This document shows positions 17,007 through 25,234 of a stretch of 64,000 nucleotides of DNA, piece by piece. Position 1 is the stretch's first letter; each line of letters begins with the position of its first letter. Made by a program: the position numbers and the translations under genes. The notes under the pieces were generated by a model. That model searched no databases. It was given only the letters and a program-made list of their open reading frames with translations, and had not been told where the DNA came from. Source of the stretch: Streptomyces spororaveus (GTDB lineage: Bacteria > Actinomycetota > Actinomycetes > Streptomycetales > Streptomycetaceae); contig NZ_BNED01000005.1 in assembly GCF_016755875.1 (NCBI RefSeq), forward strand, positions 2,645,001 to 2,709,000, in the 5' to 3' direction.

Positions 17007-17055
17007 GCTCTTCTCCTTCTCGCTGCGCTGCGGTAACTGGTGAACGACGCTTGCG

Positions 17056-17397
17056 TCAGATGGCGTTGAGGCCGGAGCTGTTGCCTCCGCCGCTCGACTG
17101 GACGGCCCGGAACGCGGCGCGCACCTCGTCGTCCTGCGCGTTGCTGAGGTTCTTGGTCTGAGCCACCGCGTTGTGCAGGACCCCGAGCATCCGGCGGATC
17201 TCGTCGTGGTCGTCGTTGACCGTGCTCTGCGCGGAGATGAACCCCGAGGCACCCACACCGGTCCAGCCGGCGCTCACGGTGGCCAGGATGTCCGCGAGCT
17301 CGCGGGCCTGCCTGGTGACGGCGTTGGCCGTCTCCTCGATCTTGTTCTTCGCCTTGACGACCGGATCGTCCGCAAGTCCGAAGGTGTTCGTGCTCAT
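17056..17397 (-). CDS. esxB: WXG100 protein EsxB
   Basis: The 113-residue partner of EsxA has Trp45-Thr-Gly47 at the turn between two predicted amphipathic helices (residues about 10-40 and 55-100). The Gly/Ser-rich tail ends GLNAI. I see no YxxxD motif, so export as a heterodimer guided by the EsxA signal is likely. The ATG at 17397 has a strong GAGGAG Shine-Dalgarno. A hairpin and a predicted promoter lie in the 213-base spacer upstream. The spacer separates the gene from mycP, which is transcribed in the same direction. Confidence 0.93.
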   Translation of the reverse strand: MSTNTFGLADDPVVKAKNKIEETANAVTRQARELADILATVSAGWTGVGASGFISAQSTVNDDHDEIRRMLGVLHNAVAQTKNLSNAQDDEVRAAFRAVQSSGGGNSSGLNAI

Positions 17398-17414
17398 CGA
17401 AGCTCCTCATTTCT

Positions 17415-17441
17415 CAATTCGCCGGCAGAACCGGCGGATTG
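17415..17441 (-). promoter_or_regulatory. Hairpin in the esxB leader
   Basis: CAAT plus CGCCGG (17415-17418 and 17420-17425) pair with CCGGCG plus ATTG (17431-17436 and 17438-17441), with a bulged base on each side and a CAGAA loop. It sits just upstream of the esxB ribosome-binding site and may stabilise the abundant esxBA message or tune its translation. Confidence 0.4.
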
Positions 17442-17544
17442 CGCGGCGGAGCGGACGTGGCCCGGCGCGGTTTTGATCCACGCGCCTCGGGTGTCCCCCT
17501 CCGCTTCACGCGATCCCCCGATCACACTCGTGAAGCCTGGTGTC

Positions 17545-17573
17545 ACTCTAGCCAGTTCATCGCCCGCCCCCAA
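17545..17573 (-). promoter_or_regulatory. Predicted esxBA promoter
   Basis: On the minus strand a -35 TTGGGG (17573-17568) and a -10 TAGAGT (17550-17545) are spaced by exactly 17 bases. Transcription would begin near 17538, with a leader of about 140 bases before esxB. This places the WXG100 pair in its own transcript, separate from mycP and eccB. Confidence 0.5.
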
Positions 17574-17610
17574 CACCGGTGGGCCGCTTCCGTTGATGAA
17601 CTGTGACCGT

Positions 17611-18897
17611 TCACTGCAAACGGCGTCGGCGGCCGCGCGCATCCCGGATGACCGTCGCGGTGCCGGCGATGACGGCGATGAGGACGGCGCCGATGCCGAG
17701 AGCGTACGTTCCGAACCGCTCCTCGCGCTCCTGCGCCGTCTCGGTGAGCTGGAGCGCGGCCGCCTCGGGGGCAGCCGCCGGGGGCGGGCCGGGGTCGGGG
17801 ACCGGGGCCGTCGGGGCCTGCTGGTCGTGGGAGAGCGCGCGCACGGGGTCGACGACACCCCAACCCACGTAGTCGTCACGGCCGTTGACGGCGCGTTCGG
17901 CAGTGTTCTGGATCTGCCAGACGATCTGCTGCGCGGACCAGTCCCCGTGCTTGGCACGCAGCAGGGCGGCGACGCCGGCGACGTACGGCGCGGAGAAACT
18001 GGTGCCGTTGTCGATGCACTGGCCGAAACCGGGGACGGTGGAGACCATGTCGACGCCGGGTGCCGCCACCCCGATGAAGTCACCGGGCTGGGAGAACTGG
18101 GCCCGCTCGTTGTTGCGGTCCGAGGCCGCCACGGCGAGCACGCCGGGGAAGGCCGCCGGGTAGGTCTTGCGCTTCTGGCCGCTCATGCCGTCGTTGCCCG
18201 CCGAGGCCACCACCACGACGTTGGCGGCGACGGCCTTCTGGACCGACTTGCCCAGATCGGAGTCGGCGGACAGCTGCGCGTCGGTGTCCTGGGAGATGTT
18301 GATCACTTGTGCGCCCTTGGCCACGGCGTGGTCGATGGCCTGGCTCAGGTTCAGGGCGTTGCCCTTGCCCTGCCCGTCGTTCTGCCGGATCGGGATGATC
18401 GTCGATTCCGGGGCGAGGCCGACGAAGCCGGTGCCCTGCTGGGGGCGGGCCGCGATCAGCCCGGCGACCTTGGTGCCGTGGCCGACCGTGTCGGTCGTGC
18501 CGTCGCCGCCCTTGGGGTCGACGAAGTCCTTGCCGGCTCCGGTGTCGATGGCGGCGCTGAGCTGCGGGTTCGCCCGGTCCACCCCGGTGTCGATGACCGC
18601 GACGCGGACGCCGTTGCCGTTCTTGTCCTTGCCCTTGGTCTGCGCCCAGAGCTCGTCGAGCAGCAGTCGCTGGAGGGCCCAGGGCCGGTCCTCGATCTGC
18701 TTCTTCATGGGGAAGGTGCACTCCCCCGCGCCGTCGAGGCGCAGCACGTGGGGGAGTTGCGCGTACGGGGCCGGCGCCCCCGGGTGCTGCGGCACGGCGG
18801 CCGGGGCCGCGGCGGCCGTGCCCGCGCCGCCCGAGGCCAGGGTGAGCGCGAAGGCGGCGGCCAGGAGGGTCCGCCGGGGCGCGTGGGTGCGGGTCAT
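17611..18897 (-). CDS. mycP: Type VII secretion mycosin protease MycP
   Basis: Mycosins are membrane-anchored subtilisin-like proteases tied to ESX systems; they process substrates and stabilise the complex. The 428-residue protein has a signal peptide (RRTLLAAAFALTLASGGAGTAAAA). The catalytic triad is complete: Asp103 in VIDTGVD, His140 in VGHGTKVAG and Ser300 in NGTSFSAP, with the oxyanion Asn in SAGND. A proline-rich linker and one C-terminal transmembrane helix (ALGIGAVLIAVIAGTATVI) precede a basic tail. The ATG at 18897 follows a GAGGA Shine-Dalgarno, 11 bases after eccB. The open frame fuses upstream to an antisense reading of eccB, which I disregard. Confidence 0.95.
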   Translation of the reverse strand: MTRTHAPRRTLLAAAFALTLASGGAGTAAAAPAAVPQHPGAPAPYAQLPHVLRLDGAGECTFPMKKQIEDRPWALQRLLLDELWAQTKGKDKNGNGVRVAVIDTGVDRANPQLSAAIDTGAGKDFVDPKGGDGTTDTVGHGTKVAGLIAARPQQGTGFVGLAPESTIIPIRQNDGQGKGNALNLSQAIDHAVAKGAQVINISQDTDAQLSADSDLGKSVQKAVAANVVVVASAGNDGMSGQKRKTYPAAFPGVLAVAASDRNNERAQFSQPGDFIGVAAPGVDMVSTVPGFGQCIDNGTSFSAPYVAGVAALLRAKHGDWSAQQIVWQIQNTAERAVNGRDDYVGWGVVDPVRALSHDQQAPTAPVPDPGPPPAAAPEAAALQLTETAQEREERFGTYALGIGAVLIAVIAGTATVIRDARGRRRRLQ

Positions 18898-18908
18898 CGG
18901 CGGCGTCC

Positions 18909-20486
18909 TCACGAACCCTGGGGCTGACGTGCGGAGTTGGTATCCAGCCGGGGTCCCTTGGAGAGGAACTCCGACCAGGCGATGGGCACCATGGCCGGGT
19001 TGACGCTGCCGTAGCCGAGCCGGACCTGTGCCTGGCTCGCCTCGGGGCGGACGTCCGTACCGGCCTTCGACTGGTCGGGCGCGCCGATCTTCGACTGCTC
19101 GGAGTCGCTGTCGCCGTTGGCCTGGACGGCGTACCGCAGGCCGGTGTCGGTGACCAGGAAGAGGGAGCCGCCTGCCGTGGTCTGCTTGCCCTGGACCTGG
19201 GTGTAGAGCAGGCCCGAGCCCGGGGTGACGTACGCGCTGGTGCCGCTGGCGGTGATGTCGACGGGGAAGCCGGTGCCGGCCCAGGTGCTCAGGGTCTGGT
19301 TGCCCTGGCCGTCGACGGAGCGCAGGACGCTGCAGACCGTGTCGCGGTTGTTGGCGCCGCCGGCCTGGTTGCCGGCGGGCGGCGTCGTCTGGTTGATCCG
19401 TTCGGTCTTCTTCTGGGGCCACTTGACCTCGCCCGCGAACGGGGTGGCGTCCGGGTTGATCGACTGGAGGTCGACCTCGCGGGGCTTGCCGTGCATGTTG
19501 AGGCCGTCGGTCGCGGGCGCCGAGATCAGCAGCCAGGCGACGAAGTCGGAGACCGGTGCGACCTTCCCGGGCAGCACCACGTAGTGCTGTGCGCCGGAGC
19601 CGGTCTGCGCCTTGAGCACCATCCCGACCTTGTTGTCGGCGGTCCCCAGGCCCTTGACCCCGGCGTCGGTCCCGGCCTTGCCGGGCAGCGGCGGGAAGGA
19701 CAGGTCCTCGCCGGAGTTGAGGGTCCCCAGCCACTCCGGGCTCACCTGCTGCGGGGTGGCGCCGGTGCCGACCAGCGCGTTGGTCATCGTCCCGGCCGCC
19801 GGGGTGCCCTCGGGGAACTTGTACTTCGTCCCGGCCGCGTCGACCAGGTAGCGCTCCTGGCCCGCGGCCGTGCTCTGCACGTACAGCGACTGGGTGTCGG
19901 TGAGCCTGCGGGCGTCGTCCGTCTTGGCCGCCTCGCGGTCGGCGAGCACGAAGGTGGCGGTCTGCACACCACGGCCGTTGCCGCCCGGCTGCTGGCAGAC
20001 CGCCCAGCGCTTGGCCTTCCCCGCTTCCTCCTTGGAGGGGAGCCGGTCGGGGGCGTACTGGATGCCGATGATGGGGCCGCGCGGCGGGTTGCCCGCGTCG
20101 AGGACCTTGTCCTCCACCTGGATCACCTTGAACTTCGAGGGATCCAGCAGGAGTCGGGCGGACGCCAGGTTCAGCACCGGGTGCAGCCGGGTCTGGTCCT
20201 TGCCGCCCACCTTCGTCGTCAGGACCACGTACCGGGTCGTCGATTCCTTGCCGACGATGACCCTGGTCCCCGGTTCCGCCCAGCCCTTGGGGGCCGTCGG
20301 CTTGAACATGCCCCAGGCGCCGAACCCGGCGAGCACCAGCGCGCCGGCGATCAGCCCCGGGAGGACCGCGCGCAGCGGGCGCGGCGCACCTTCCTCGCTG
20401 CCCGTGGCGGATGGCTGGAGGAACGCGGCCACCGTGCGCCGCTTCGCAAAGGTGTACGCGTTGAGCTCATCACGTCGTGATGCCAT
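18909..20486 (-). CDS. eccB: Type VII secretion protein EccB
   Basis: EccB is the single-pass component whose large extracytoplasmic domain forms the periplasmic-side ring of the ESX complex. The 525-residue protein starts MASRRDELNAYTFAKRRTVAA, a conserved EccB opening. It has one transmembrane helix at about residues 41-60 and then the long R-repeat domain. Two cysteines (in WAVCQQ and DTVCSV) probably form the family disulfide. The ATG at 20486 was chosen because homology begins there; a further 24 codons upstream are open without similarity. It overlaps no gene and is followed closely by mycP in one operon. It diverges from eccE. Confidence 0.93.
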   Translation of the reverse strand: MASRRDELNAYTFAKRRTVAAFLQPSATGSEEGAPRPLRAVLPGLIAGALVLAGFGAWGMFKPTAPKGWAEPGTRVIVGKESTTRYVVLTTKVGGKDQTRLHPVLNLASARLLLDPSKFKVIQVEDKVLDAGNPPRGPIIGIQYAPDRLPSKEEAGKAKRWAVCQQPGGNGRGVQTATFVLADREAAKTDDARRLTDTQSLYVQSTAAGQERYLVDAAGTKYKFPEGTPAAGTMTNALVGTGATPQQVSPEWLGTLNSGEDLSFPPLPGKAGTDAGVKGLGTADNKVGMVLKAQTGSGAQHYVVLPGKVAPVSDFVAWLLISAPATDGLNMHGKPREVDLQSINPDATPFAGEVKWPQKKTERINQTTPPAGNQAGGANNRDTVCSVLRSVDGQGNQTLSTWAGTGFPVDITASGTSAYVTPGSGLLYTQVQGKQTTAGGSLFLVTDTGLRYAVQANGDSDSEQSKIGAPDQSKAGTDVRPEASQAQVRLGYGSVNPAMVPIAWSEFLSKGPRLDTNSARQPQGS

Positions 20487-20558
20487 GACCGCCTGTTTCT
20501 CCCCGCACGGCCCGGCCGGTGAGTACGGTCCCCGGGCCTCGATTGTCGGACCGGGCAC

Positions 20559-20602
20559 CTACTATGCCTCTTGACGGACGGTATGAAGGGGCCGGGTAGG
20601 GT
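20559..20602. promoter_or_regulatory. Divergent eccB/eccE promoter region
   Basis: For eccB, a minus-strand -35 TTCATA (20587-20582) and -10 TAGTAG (20564-20559) are 17 bases apart. For eccE, a plus-strand TTGACG (20571-20576) and TAGGGT (20597-20602) lie 20 bases apart, longer than ideal. The two overlap, which would allow joint control. The other bases of the 258-base gap show nothing I can name. Confidence 0.35.
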
Positions 20603-20744
20603 GAGCCTGCCGCCCAGCCCCCTCCGCACCGGGTCAATCAGGGCTTGTTGGGGTGGATTGGGGAGATTCCGGGGTCATGCGGCAGGTGCCGCGCAGCGCC
20701 GGGACTCACGGGGTCTGGCCCCGGAAAGGGGAAGTGCGCGAGTG

Positions 20745-22019
20745 ATGGCCACCGCGACGGAGCAGCAGACCGGCGCGCCCGCACCGGCACGTGTCGGGGT
20801 GACGCCGCATCCGAAGTCGAGCCCCGGCCGCTTCGGACCGTTCCGACTGCAACAGCTCGTGCTGCTCCAAGTCGCCGCAGCCGCCCTGCTGGTGGCCTGG
20901 GTGGTCGAACCGCTGCTGCTGGTTCCCGCCGGTGTACTGGCGCTCGTCCTGGTGGTGCTCGCGGTCGTACGCCGCCACCAGCGCTCCCTGCCGGAATGGA
21001 TCGGCGGCGCCCTCGCCCTGCGCACGCGCCGGCGCCGGGCCGCGTCCTTCACCGTGCCCGCGGGCACCGAGCCGGGTCTCGCGCCGCTGGTCGAGGCAGA
21101 TCCGGCGCTGCGCACCCTCACCTTCAGCGACCGCGACCGGCGCCCGGTCGGGATGATCGGCGACGGGACCTTCCTGACCGCGGTCGTCCAGGTGGACTCG
21201 GACGCCACCGCGCTGCGGCCCGACCGGGCGGCGCGGCCGCTGCCGCTGGCCGTCGTACGGGACATCCTCGAAGTGGACGGCATCCGGCTGGAGTCCGCGC
21301 AGCTCGTGCAGCACACCCAGCCGGCGCCGGCCCCGCACCTGCCCGCCCAGTCGATGGCGACCCGCAACTACGCGCCGCTGCAGGCCCGGACGGGAACCCC
21401 TGCGGTCCGGCTGACGTGGATCGCGCTCAAGCTGGACCCGGAGCTGTGCCCGGAGGCCGTCACTGCGCGCGGCGGCGGGCTGCCCGGCGCGCAGCGCTGC
21501 CTGGTGCGTGCGGCGGACCAGCTGGTGAGCCGGCTGGCCGGGGCCGGGTTCTCGGCCACCGTGCTGACGGAGCAGGAGCTGACGGCGGCGCTGGCCACCT
21601 CCTCGTGCGCCAACCCGATGGCGATCACCCAGGCCGGGCGGTCGAACAGCACCGGCCGGCGGACCGAGGAGACCTCGCGGACCTGGCGCTGCGACGACCG
21701 GCGGCACACGACGTACTGGATAGGCCGCTGGCCGCAGCTGGGCGGCGCCGGTTCGGCGGCGCTGCCGCAGTTCGTGGCGCTGCTGACCTCGCTGCCCGCG
21801 CTCGCGACGAACTTCAGTCTGACGATGGCCCCGGCGGAGCGACAGGGCGTCACCCTGACCGGACACGTACGGGTGACCGGCCGCAGCGACGAGGAACTCG
21901 TGGCGGCCCGCCGGGAGTTGGAGAGGACGGCCCGGGGCGTGAAGACCGGGCTGGTCCGGCTCGACCGTGAACAGGTGCCGGGGCTGCTGGCTTCGCTGCC
22001 GCTGGGAGGGGCGCGATGA
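20745..22019 (+). CDS. eccE: Type VII secretion protein EccE
   Basis: EccE is the peripheral membrane component of the ESX core complex. The 424-residue protein has two adjacent transmembrane helices (about residues 33-50 and 52-70, LVLLQVAAAALLVAWVVEPL and following). They lead into a soluble domain with the family segments TWRCDDRRHTTYWIGRWPQ and LPQFVALLTSLPA. The ATG at 20745 is immediately preceded by an in-frame GTG (20742); both have the AAAGGGGAAG ribosome-binding site, so the exact start is open by one codon. Its stop overlaps the next start by four bases (ATGA), so the two are coupled. Confidence 0.88.
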   Translation: MATATEQQTGAPAPARVGVTPHPKSSPGRFGPFRLQQLVLLQVAAAALLVAWVVEPLLLVPAGVLALVLVVLAVVRRHQRSLPEWIGGALALRTRRRRAASFTVPAGTEPGLAPLVEADPALRTLTFSDRDRRPVGMIGDGTFLTAVVQVDSDATALRPDRAARPLPLAVVRDILEVDGIRLESAQLVQHTQPAPAPHLPAQSMATRNYAPLQARTGTPAVRLTWIALKLDPELCPEAVTARGGGLPGAQRCLVRAADQLVSRLAGAGFSATVLTEQELTAALATSSCANPMAITQAGRSNSTGRRTEETSRTWRCDDRRHTTYWIGRWPQLGGAGSAALPQFVALLTSLPALATNFSLTMAPAERQGVTLTGHVRVTGRSDEELVAARRELERTARGVKTGLVRLDREQVPGLLASLPLGGAR

Positions 22020-22714
22020 GGGGCGGATTCGGGCTGGTCGGCCCGCGCAGGGAACGGCACGTGGTGCCCGCCGCGGACCTCGACCTGCTGGCGCTGCCCG
22101 TGGGTGACGACGGGGTCGTCATCGGCGTGGACGCCGAGGGCCGGTCGGCGGTGCTCGGCATCAACCGGCCGACACCGTACGAGGTGACGCTGATCGGCGG
22201 CCTGTGGACGGCCCAGGTGCTGGCGCTGCGCGCGGCGGCCACGGGTGCCCGCGTCGCGGTGGAGACCGGACGCGGACAGGTGTGGTCCGGGCTGGCCCAG
22301 GCGGCGGGCGGCGGGCAGCAGTGCGTGACCCTGCACGAGGTGGGCCGGATACCGCCGCAGGGCGCCTCCGCGGGCAGCCCGGTGCTGGTGATCCGCGACT
22401 GCGGGATGCGGCCGCCGCGCGGTCGCGTGGTGGCCGGCCCCTGGCAGTCGGTGCTGACCCTGCTGCCGTACCTGAGTCCGACCGCGCCGCGCCTGCTCCA
22501 GCAGTCGTCCCTGGTGGGCGTGCAGCGGGTGTCCCCGGACGAAGCGGAGCAGATCGGCCGGCTGATGCGGCTCCCGAAGCAGGCGGTGGACTCCCTGCCG
22601 ACGCTGGGCGACGGGGTGACCCTGTGGTGCACGCCGCGGGACCGGCAGTTCGTGATGACCCAGGGGACGGACGCCGAGACGGGCCTGCTGGGCGGGGCCC
22701 GGCGCATCGACTGA
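22016..22714 (+). CDS. Type VII locus protein of unknown function, coupled to EccE
   Basis: A 232-residue protein without transmembrane segments or a recognised domain. Its start overlaps the eccE stop (ATGA), so the two are made together. Visible features are a beta-rich opening (VVIGVDAEGRSAVLGINRP), an internal hydrophobic VTLIGGLWTAQVLALRA and a C-terminal helical region with SPDEAEQIGRLMRLPKQAV. The position after eccE and before the ParA-like ATPase suggests a cytosolic accessory of the secretion system. It could be related to the EccE soluble domain or replace EspG-type chaperones, but neither can be shown here. Confidence 0.82.
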   Translation: MRGGFGLVGPRRERHVVPAADLDLLALPVGDDGVVIGVDAEGRSAVLGINRPTPYEVTLIGGLWTAQVLALRAAATGARVAVETGRGQVWSGLAQAAGGGQQCVTLHEVGRIPPQGASAGSPVLVIRDCGMRPPRGRVVAGPWQSVLTLLPYLSPTAPRLLQQSSLVGVQRVSPDEAEQIGRLMRLPKQAVDSLPTLGDGVTLWCTPRDRQFVMTQGTDAETGLLGGARRID

Positions 22715-22732
22715 CCCGGCCCCTGAGGGGGG

Positions 22733-22762
22733 CGGACAGTGGTGTCGGCGCGCGATTAGGCT
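22733..22762 (+). promoter_or_regulatory. Predicted promoter of the ParA-like ATPase gene
   Basis: A -35 CGGACA (22733-22738) and a -10 TAGGCT (22757-22762) are 18 bases apart, in the 105-base gap after the unknown type VII protein. The ATPase could therefore be transcribed separately from eccE. Confidence 0.45.
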
Positions 22763-22819
22763 GGGTCCGGGCGCGGCGAGGTGGGCGCCGGACCAGTGTT
22801 CGACAGACCAGGAGGACCA

Positions 22820-25162
22820 GTGAGCGGCGATCGGAACGAGAGGCGCGGCGGGACGTGGGACGTCCCGACGGACGATCAGTCCGACGCGGAGACCGAAGTG
22901 ACGGGCGAGTTCACGATCGACTACACCCCGCCCGCCTGGTACATGCAGGGCGGGGCCCCCGCCGCGCAGGTACCGGGACTCCCCGAGGGCAGCGGCTTCG
23001 AGCCCCACCGCCCGTCGGCACTGGAATCGCCGTCGACGATGCGGATCGCTCCGCCGGCTCCGCGGACGCCGTCCGACGGCGCGGGCCTGCCGGCTCCGTT
23101 CCCGCCCGCGCCCGCCGCCCCGGCCGACGCGGCCCCGGCGTACCAGGCGCAGGCGCTGCCGTACTCGACCCCTGCTCCTGCTCCTGCTCCTGCTCCTGCT
23201 GCCGAGGCTCCGGCCCCGGCTCCTGCTGCCGCCGAGGCCCCGGCTCCGTTCGAGGCCCCGGCTCCGGCCCCCGCTGCGTTCGAGGTCCCGGCTCCGGTGC
23301 CTCCGACCGCCCCGGCGCCCGTGCCGTTCGAGGTCCCGGCCCCGGCTCCCGTCGAGGACGCCCCGCCCGCGCTCGAAGCCCCGGCTCCGGTCGCACCGTT
23401 CTCGGACCCGGCCCCGGCCCCGGTCGCCGACGTACCCGCACCCCCGGCCGCGGCCGATGAGGTCGTCCCGGCTCCCGCCGACGCTCCGCCCCCGACGCCG
23501 TTCCCGGCCCTGCCGCCCGTCGACGGGGTCACGCCGTACCCGGCCCTGCCGTCGGCCCCCGTCGCGGAGCCGGTCGCCGAGCCGGTGGCCGAGGTTGCGC
23601 CCGCGCCCTGGGCAGGCCCCCGGGACACTCCCGCCGAGGGAACGCCCGTACTGCCGCCCGTCGAGCAGCCCTCGGCGCCGGTGGCTCCGGTCGGCCCCGC
23701 GGACGCGCCGCCGGCCGTCGCCGAGGCCCCGTTCGGGGGATCCGTCGGCGAACTGCCGTCGCCGCCGCCCTCGTTCGGGAGCCCGGAGGCCTACGCGTTC
23801 CCGCCTCCGACTCCCACGCCGCCGCAGCAGCATGCGCCGCAGCCGCAGCAGTACGACCCCCGCACCGCCGGCCAGTGGTCCGCCGGGCCCGGGCAGCAGC
23901 ACCCGCAGCCGCATGCGCAGCAGCCGCAGCCGCCGCAGCCGCACGACCCCCGTTATTCGGCCGGCCAGACCGGCGGCGGGGCTCCCCTCGGCTACACCGC
24001 CGCCGTCGAGCTGTCGTCCGACCGCCTGCTGCGCAACAAGCAGAAGCCCAAGAACAACAACAACGGTGTCGGCGGCCGGTTCCGCTTCGGCGGCAAGGCG
24101 GCCGAGGCGGAGCGCCAGCGCAAGCTGGAGCTGATCCGCACCCCGGTCATGTCCTGCTACCGCATCGCCGTCATCAGCCTCAAGGGCGGCGTCGGCAAGA
24201 CCACGACCACCACCGCCCTCGGCGCCACCCTCGCCACCGAGCGCCAGGACAAGATCCTGGCCATCGACGCGAACCCCGACGCCGGTACCCTCGGCCGCCG
24301 GGTCCGCCGCGAGACCGGTGCCACCATCCGGGACCTGGTCCAGGCGATCCCGTACCTGAACTCGTACATGGACATCCGCCGGTTCACCTCCCAGGCGCCC
24401 TCCGGCCTGGAGATCATCGCGAACGACGTGGACCCGGCCGTCTCCACGACCTTCAACGACGAGGACTACCGCCGCGTCATCGAGACGCTGGGCCGCCAGT
24501 ACCCGATCATCCTCACCGACTCGGGCACCGGCCTCCTCTACTCCGCCATGCGCGGCGTCCTGGACCTGGCCGATCAGCTGATCATCATCTCGACCCCGTC
24601 CGTGGACGGCGCCAGCAGCGCCAGCACCACCCTCGACTGGCTCTCCGCGCACGGGTACGCCGACCTCGTCTCACGCTCCCTGACCGTCATCTCGGGAGTC
24701 CGTGAGACCAGCAAGATGATCAAGATCGAGGACATCGTGCAGCACTTCGAGACCCGCTGCCGCGGTGTCGTCGTGGTGCCGTTCGACGAGCACCTCGCGG
24801 CCGGCGCCGAGGTCGATCTCGACATGATGCGGCCCAAGACGCGCGAGGCGTACTTCAACCTCTCCGCCCTCGTGGCCGAGGACTTCCTGCGGGCCCAGCA
24901 GCAGGCCCCGCAGGGTCACTGGGGTGCCCCGCAGCAGCCCCAGGCTCCTCAGCACGCCTACGGGCAGCAGCCGCCTCAGCAGCCGCAGCCGTACGGCCAG
25001 CCCCAGGGACAGCCCACGTACCAGCAGCCGCCCCAACCTCAGCAGCCGCAGCCCTACGGTCAGCCGTACCCGCAGCCCGGCCAGCCCTGGCAGCAGCCCC
25101 AGGCCCCGCAGCAGCAGCCGCCCCAGCCCCAGCAGCCCCCGCGCGACCCGCGCCTCGGCTGA
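22820..25162 (+). CDS. Proline-rich ParA/MinD-like ATPase of the type VII locus (EspI-like)
   Basis: A 780-residue protein in three parts. Residues about 1-390 are low-complexity and rich in Pro and Ala, later Pro and Gln. A ParA/MinD ATPase domain follows with a deviant Walker A ([10 protein letters not shown], Lys460), the [16 protein letters not shown] segment and [18 protein letters not shown]. The tail is again Pro/Gln-rich. Mycobacterial ESX-1 encodes a protein of the same build, EspI, which is the basis for the comparison. The GTG at 22820 has a perfect GGAGGA Shine-Dalgarno. A possible role is coupling secretion to energy state or cell position; this is inference. The ATPase domain is well conserved in appearance, but the Pro-rich parts will vary between strains. 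Confidence 0.9.
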   Translation: MSGDRNERRGGTWDVPTDDQSDAETEVTGEFTIDYTPPAWYMQGGAPAAQVPGLPEGSGFEPHRPSALESPSTMRIAPPAPRTPSDGAGLPAPFPPAPAAPADAAPAYQAQALPYSTPAPAPAPAPAAEAPAPAPAAAEAPAPFEAPAPAPAAFEVPAPVPPTAPAPVPFEVPAPAPVEDAPPALEAPAPVAPFSDPAPAPVADVPAPPAAADEVVPAPADAPPPTPFPALPPVDGVTPYPALPSAPVAEPVAEPVAEVAPAPWAGPRDTPAEGTPVLPPVEQPSAPVAPVGPADAPPAVAEAPFGGSVGELPSPPPSFGSPEAYAFPPPTPTPPQQHAPQPQQYDPRTAGQWSAGPGQQHPQPHAQQPQPPQPHDPRYSAGQTGGGAPLGYTAAVELSSDRLLRNKQKPKNNNNGVGGRFRFGGKAAEAERQRKLELIRTPVMSCYRIAVISLKGGVGKTTTTTALGATLATERQDKILAIDANPDAGTLGRRVRRETGATIRDLVQAIPYLNSYMDIRRFTSQAPSGLEIIANDVDPAVSTTFNDEDYRRVIETLGRQYPIILTDSGTGLLYSAMRGVLDLADQLIIISTPSVDGASSASTTLDWLSAHGYADLVSRSLTVISGVRETSKMIKIEDIVQHFETRCRGVVVVPFDEHLAAGAEVDLDMMRPKTREAYFNLSALVAEDFLRAQQQAPQGHWGAPQQPQAPQHAYGQQPPQQPQPYGQPQGQPTYQQPPQPQQPQPYGQPYPQPGQPWQQPQAPQQQPPQPQQPPRDPRLG
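23171..23200 (+). repeat. CCTGCT hexanucleotide repeat, five units
   Basis: Five perfect tandem copies of CCTGCT encode alternating Pro-Ala within the N-terminal low-complexity part of the ParA-like ATPase. Units of six keep the frame, so changes in copy number would alter only linker length. Confidence 0.9.
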
Positions 25163-25232
25163 CCGACGGACGAAGCAGAAGGGCCCGTACCACCCCCGGG
25201 GGTGGTACGGGCCCTTCTGCTTCGTCCGTCGG
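25163..25232. terminator. Perfect 70-base palindrome, bidirectional terminator
   Basis: Bases 25163-25197 are the exact reverse complement of 25198-25232, with no spacer between the arms. The palindrome starts right after the stop of the ParA-like ATPase gene and ends two bases before the ribF stop. It is the shared terminator of the two convergent genes and is exceptional in having a 35-base perfect arm. It could form a cruciform in DNA. Confidence 0.85.
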
Positions 25233-25234
25233 CG

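Noticed and set aside
18898..19734. Apparent N-terminal extension of MycP
   Set aside because: The open frame continues through eccB in another frame. The true start at 18897 has a signal peptide and a Shine-Dalgarno.
23171..25160. Repeats considered as a CRISPR or other array
   Set aside because: The CCTGCT units and the Pro/Gln codon runs are coding repeats of the ParA-like ATPase, without spacers.
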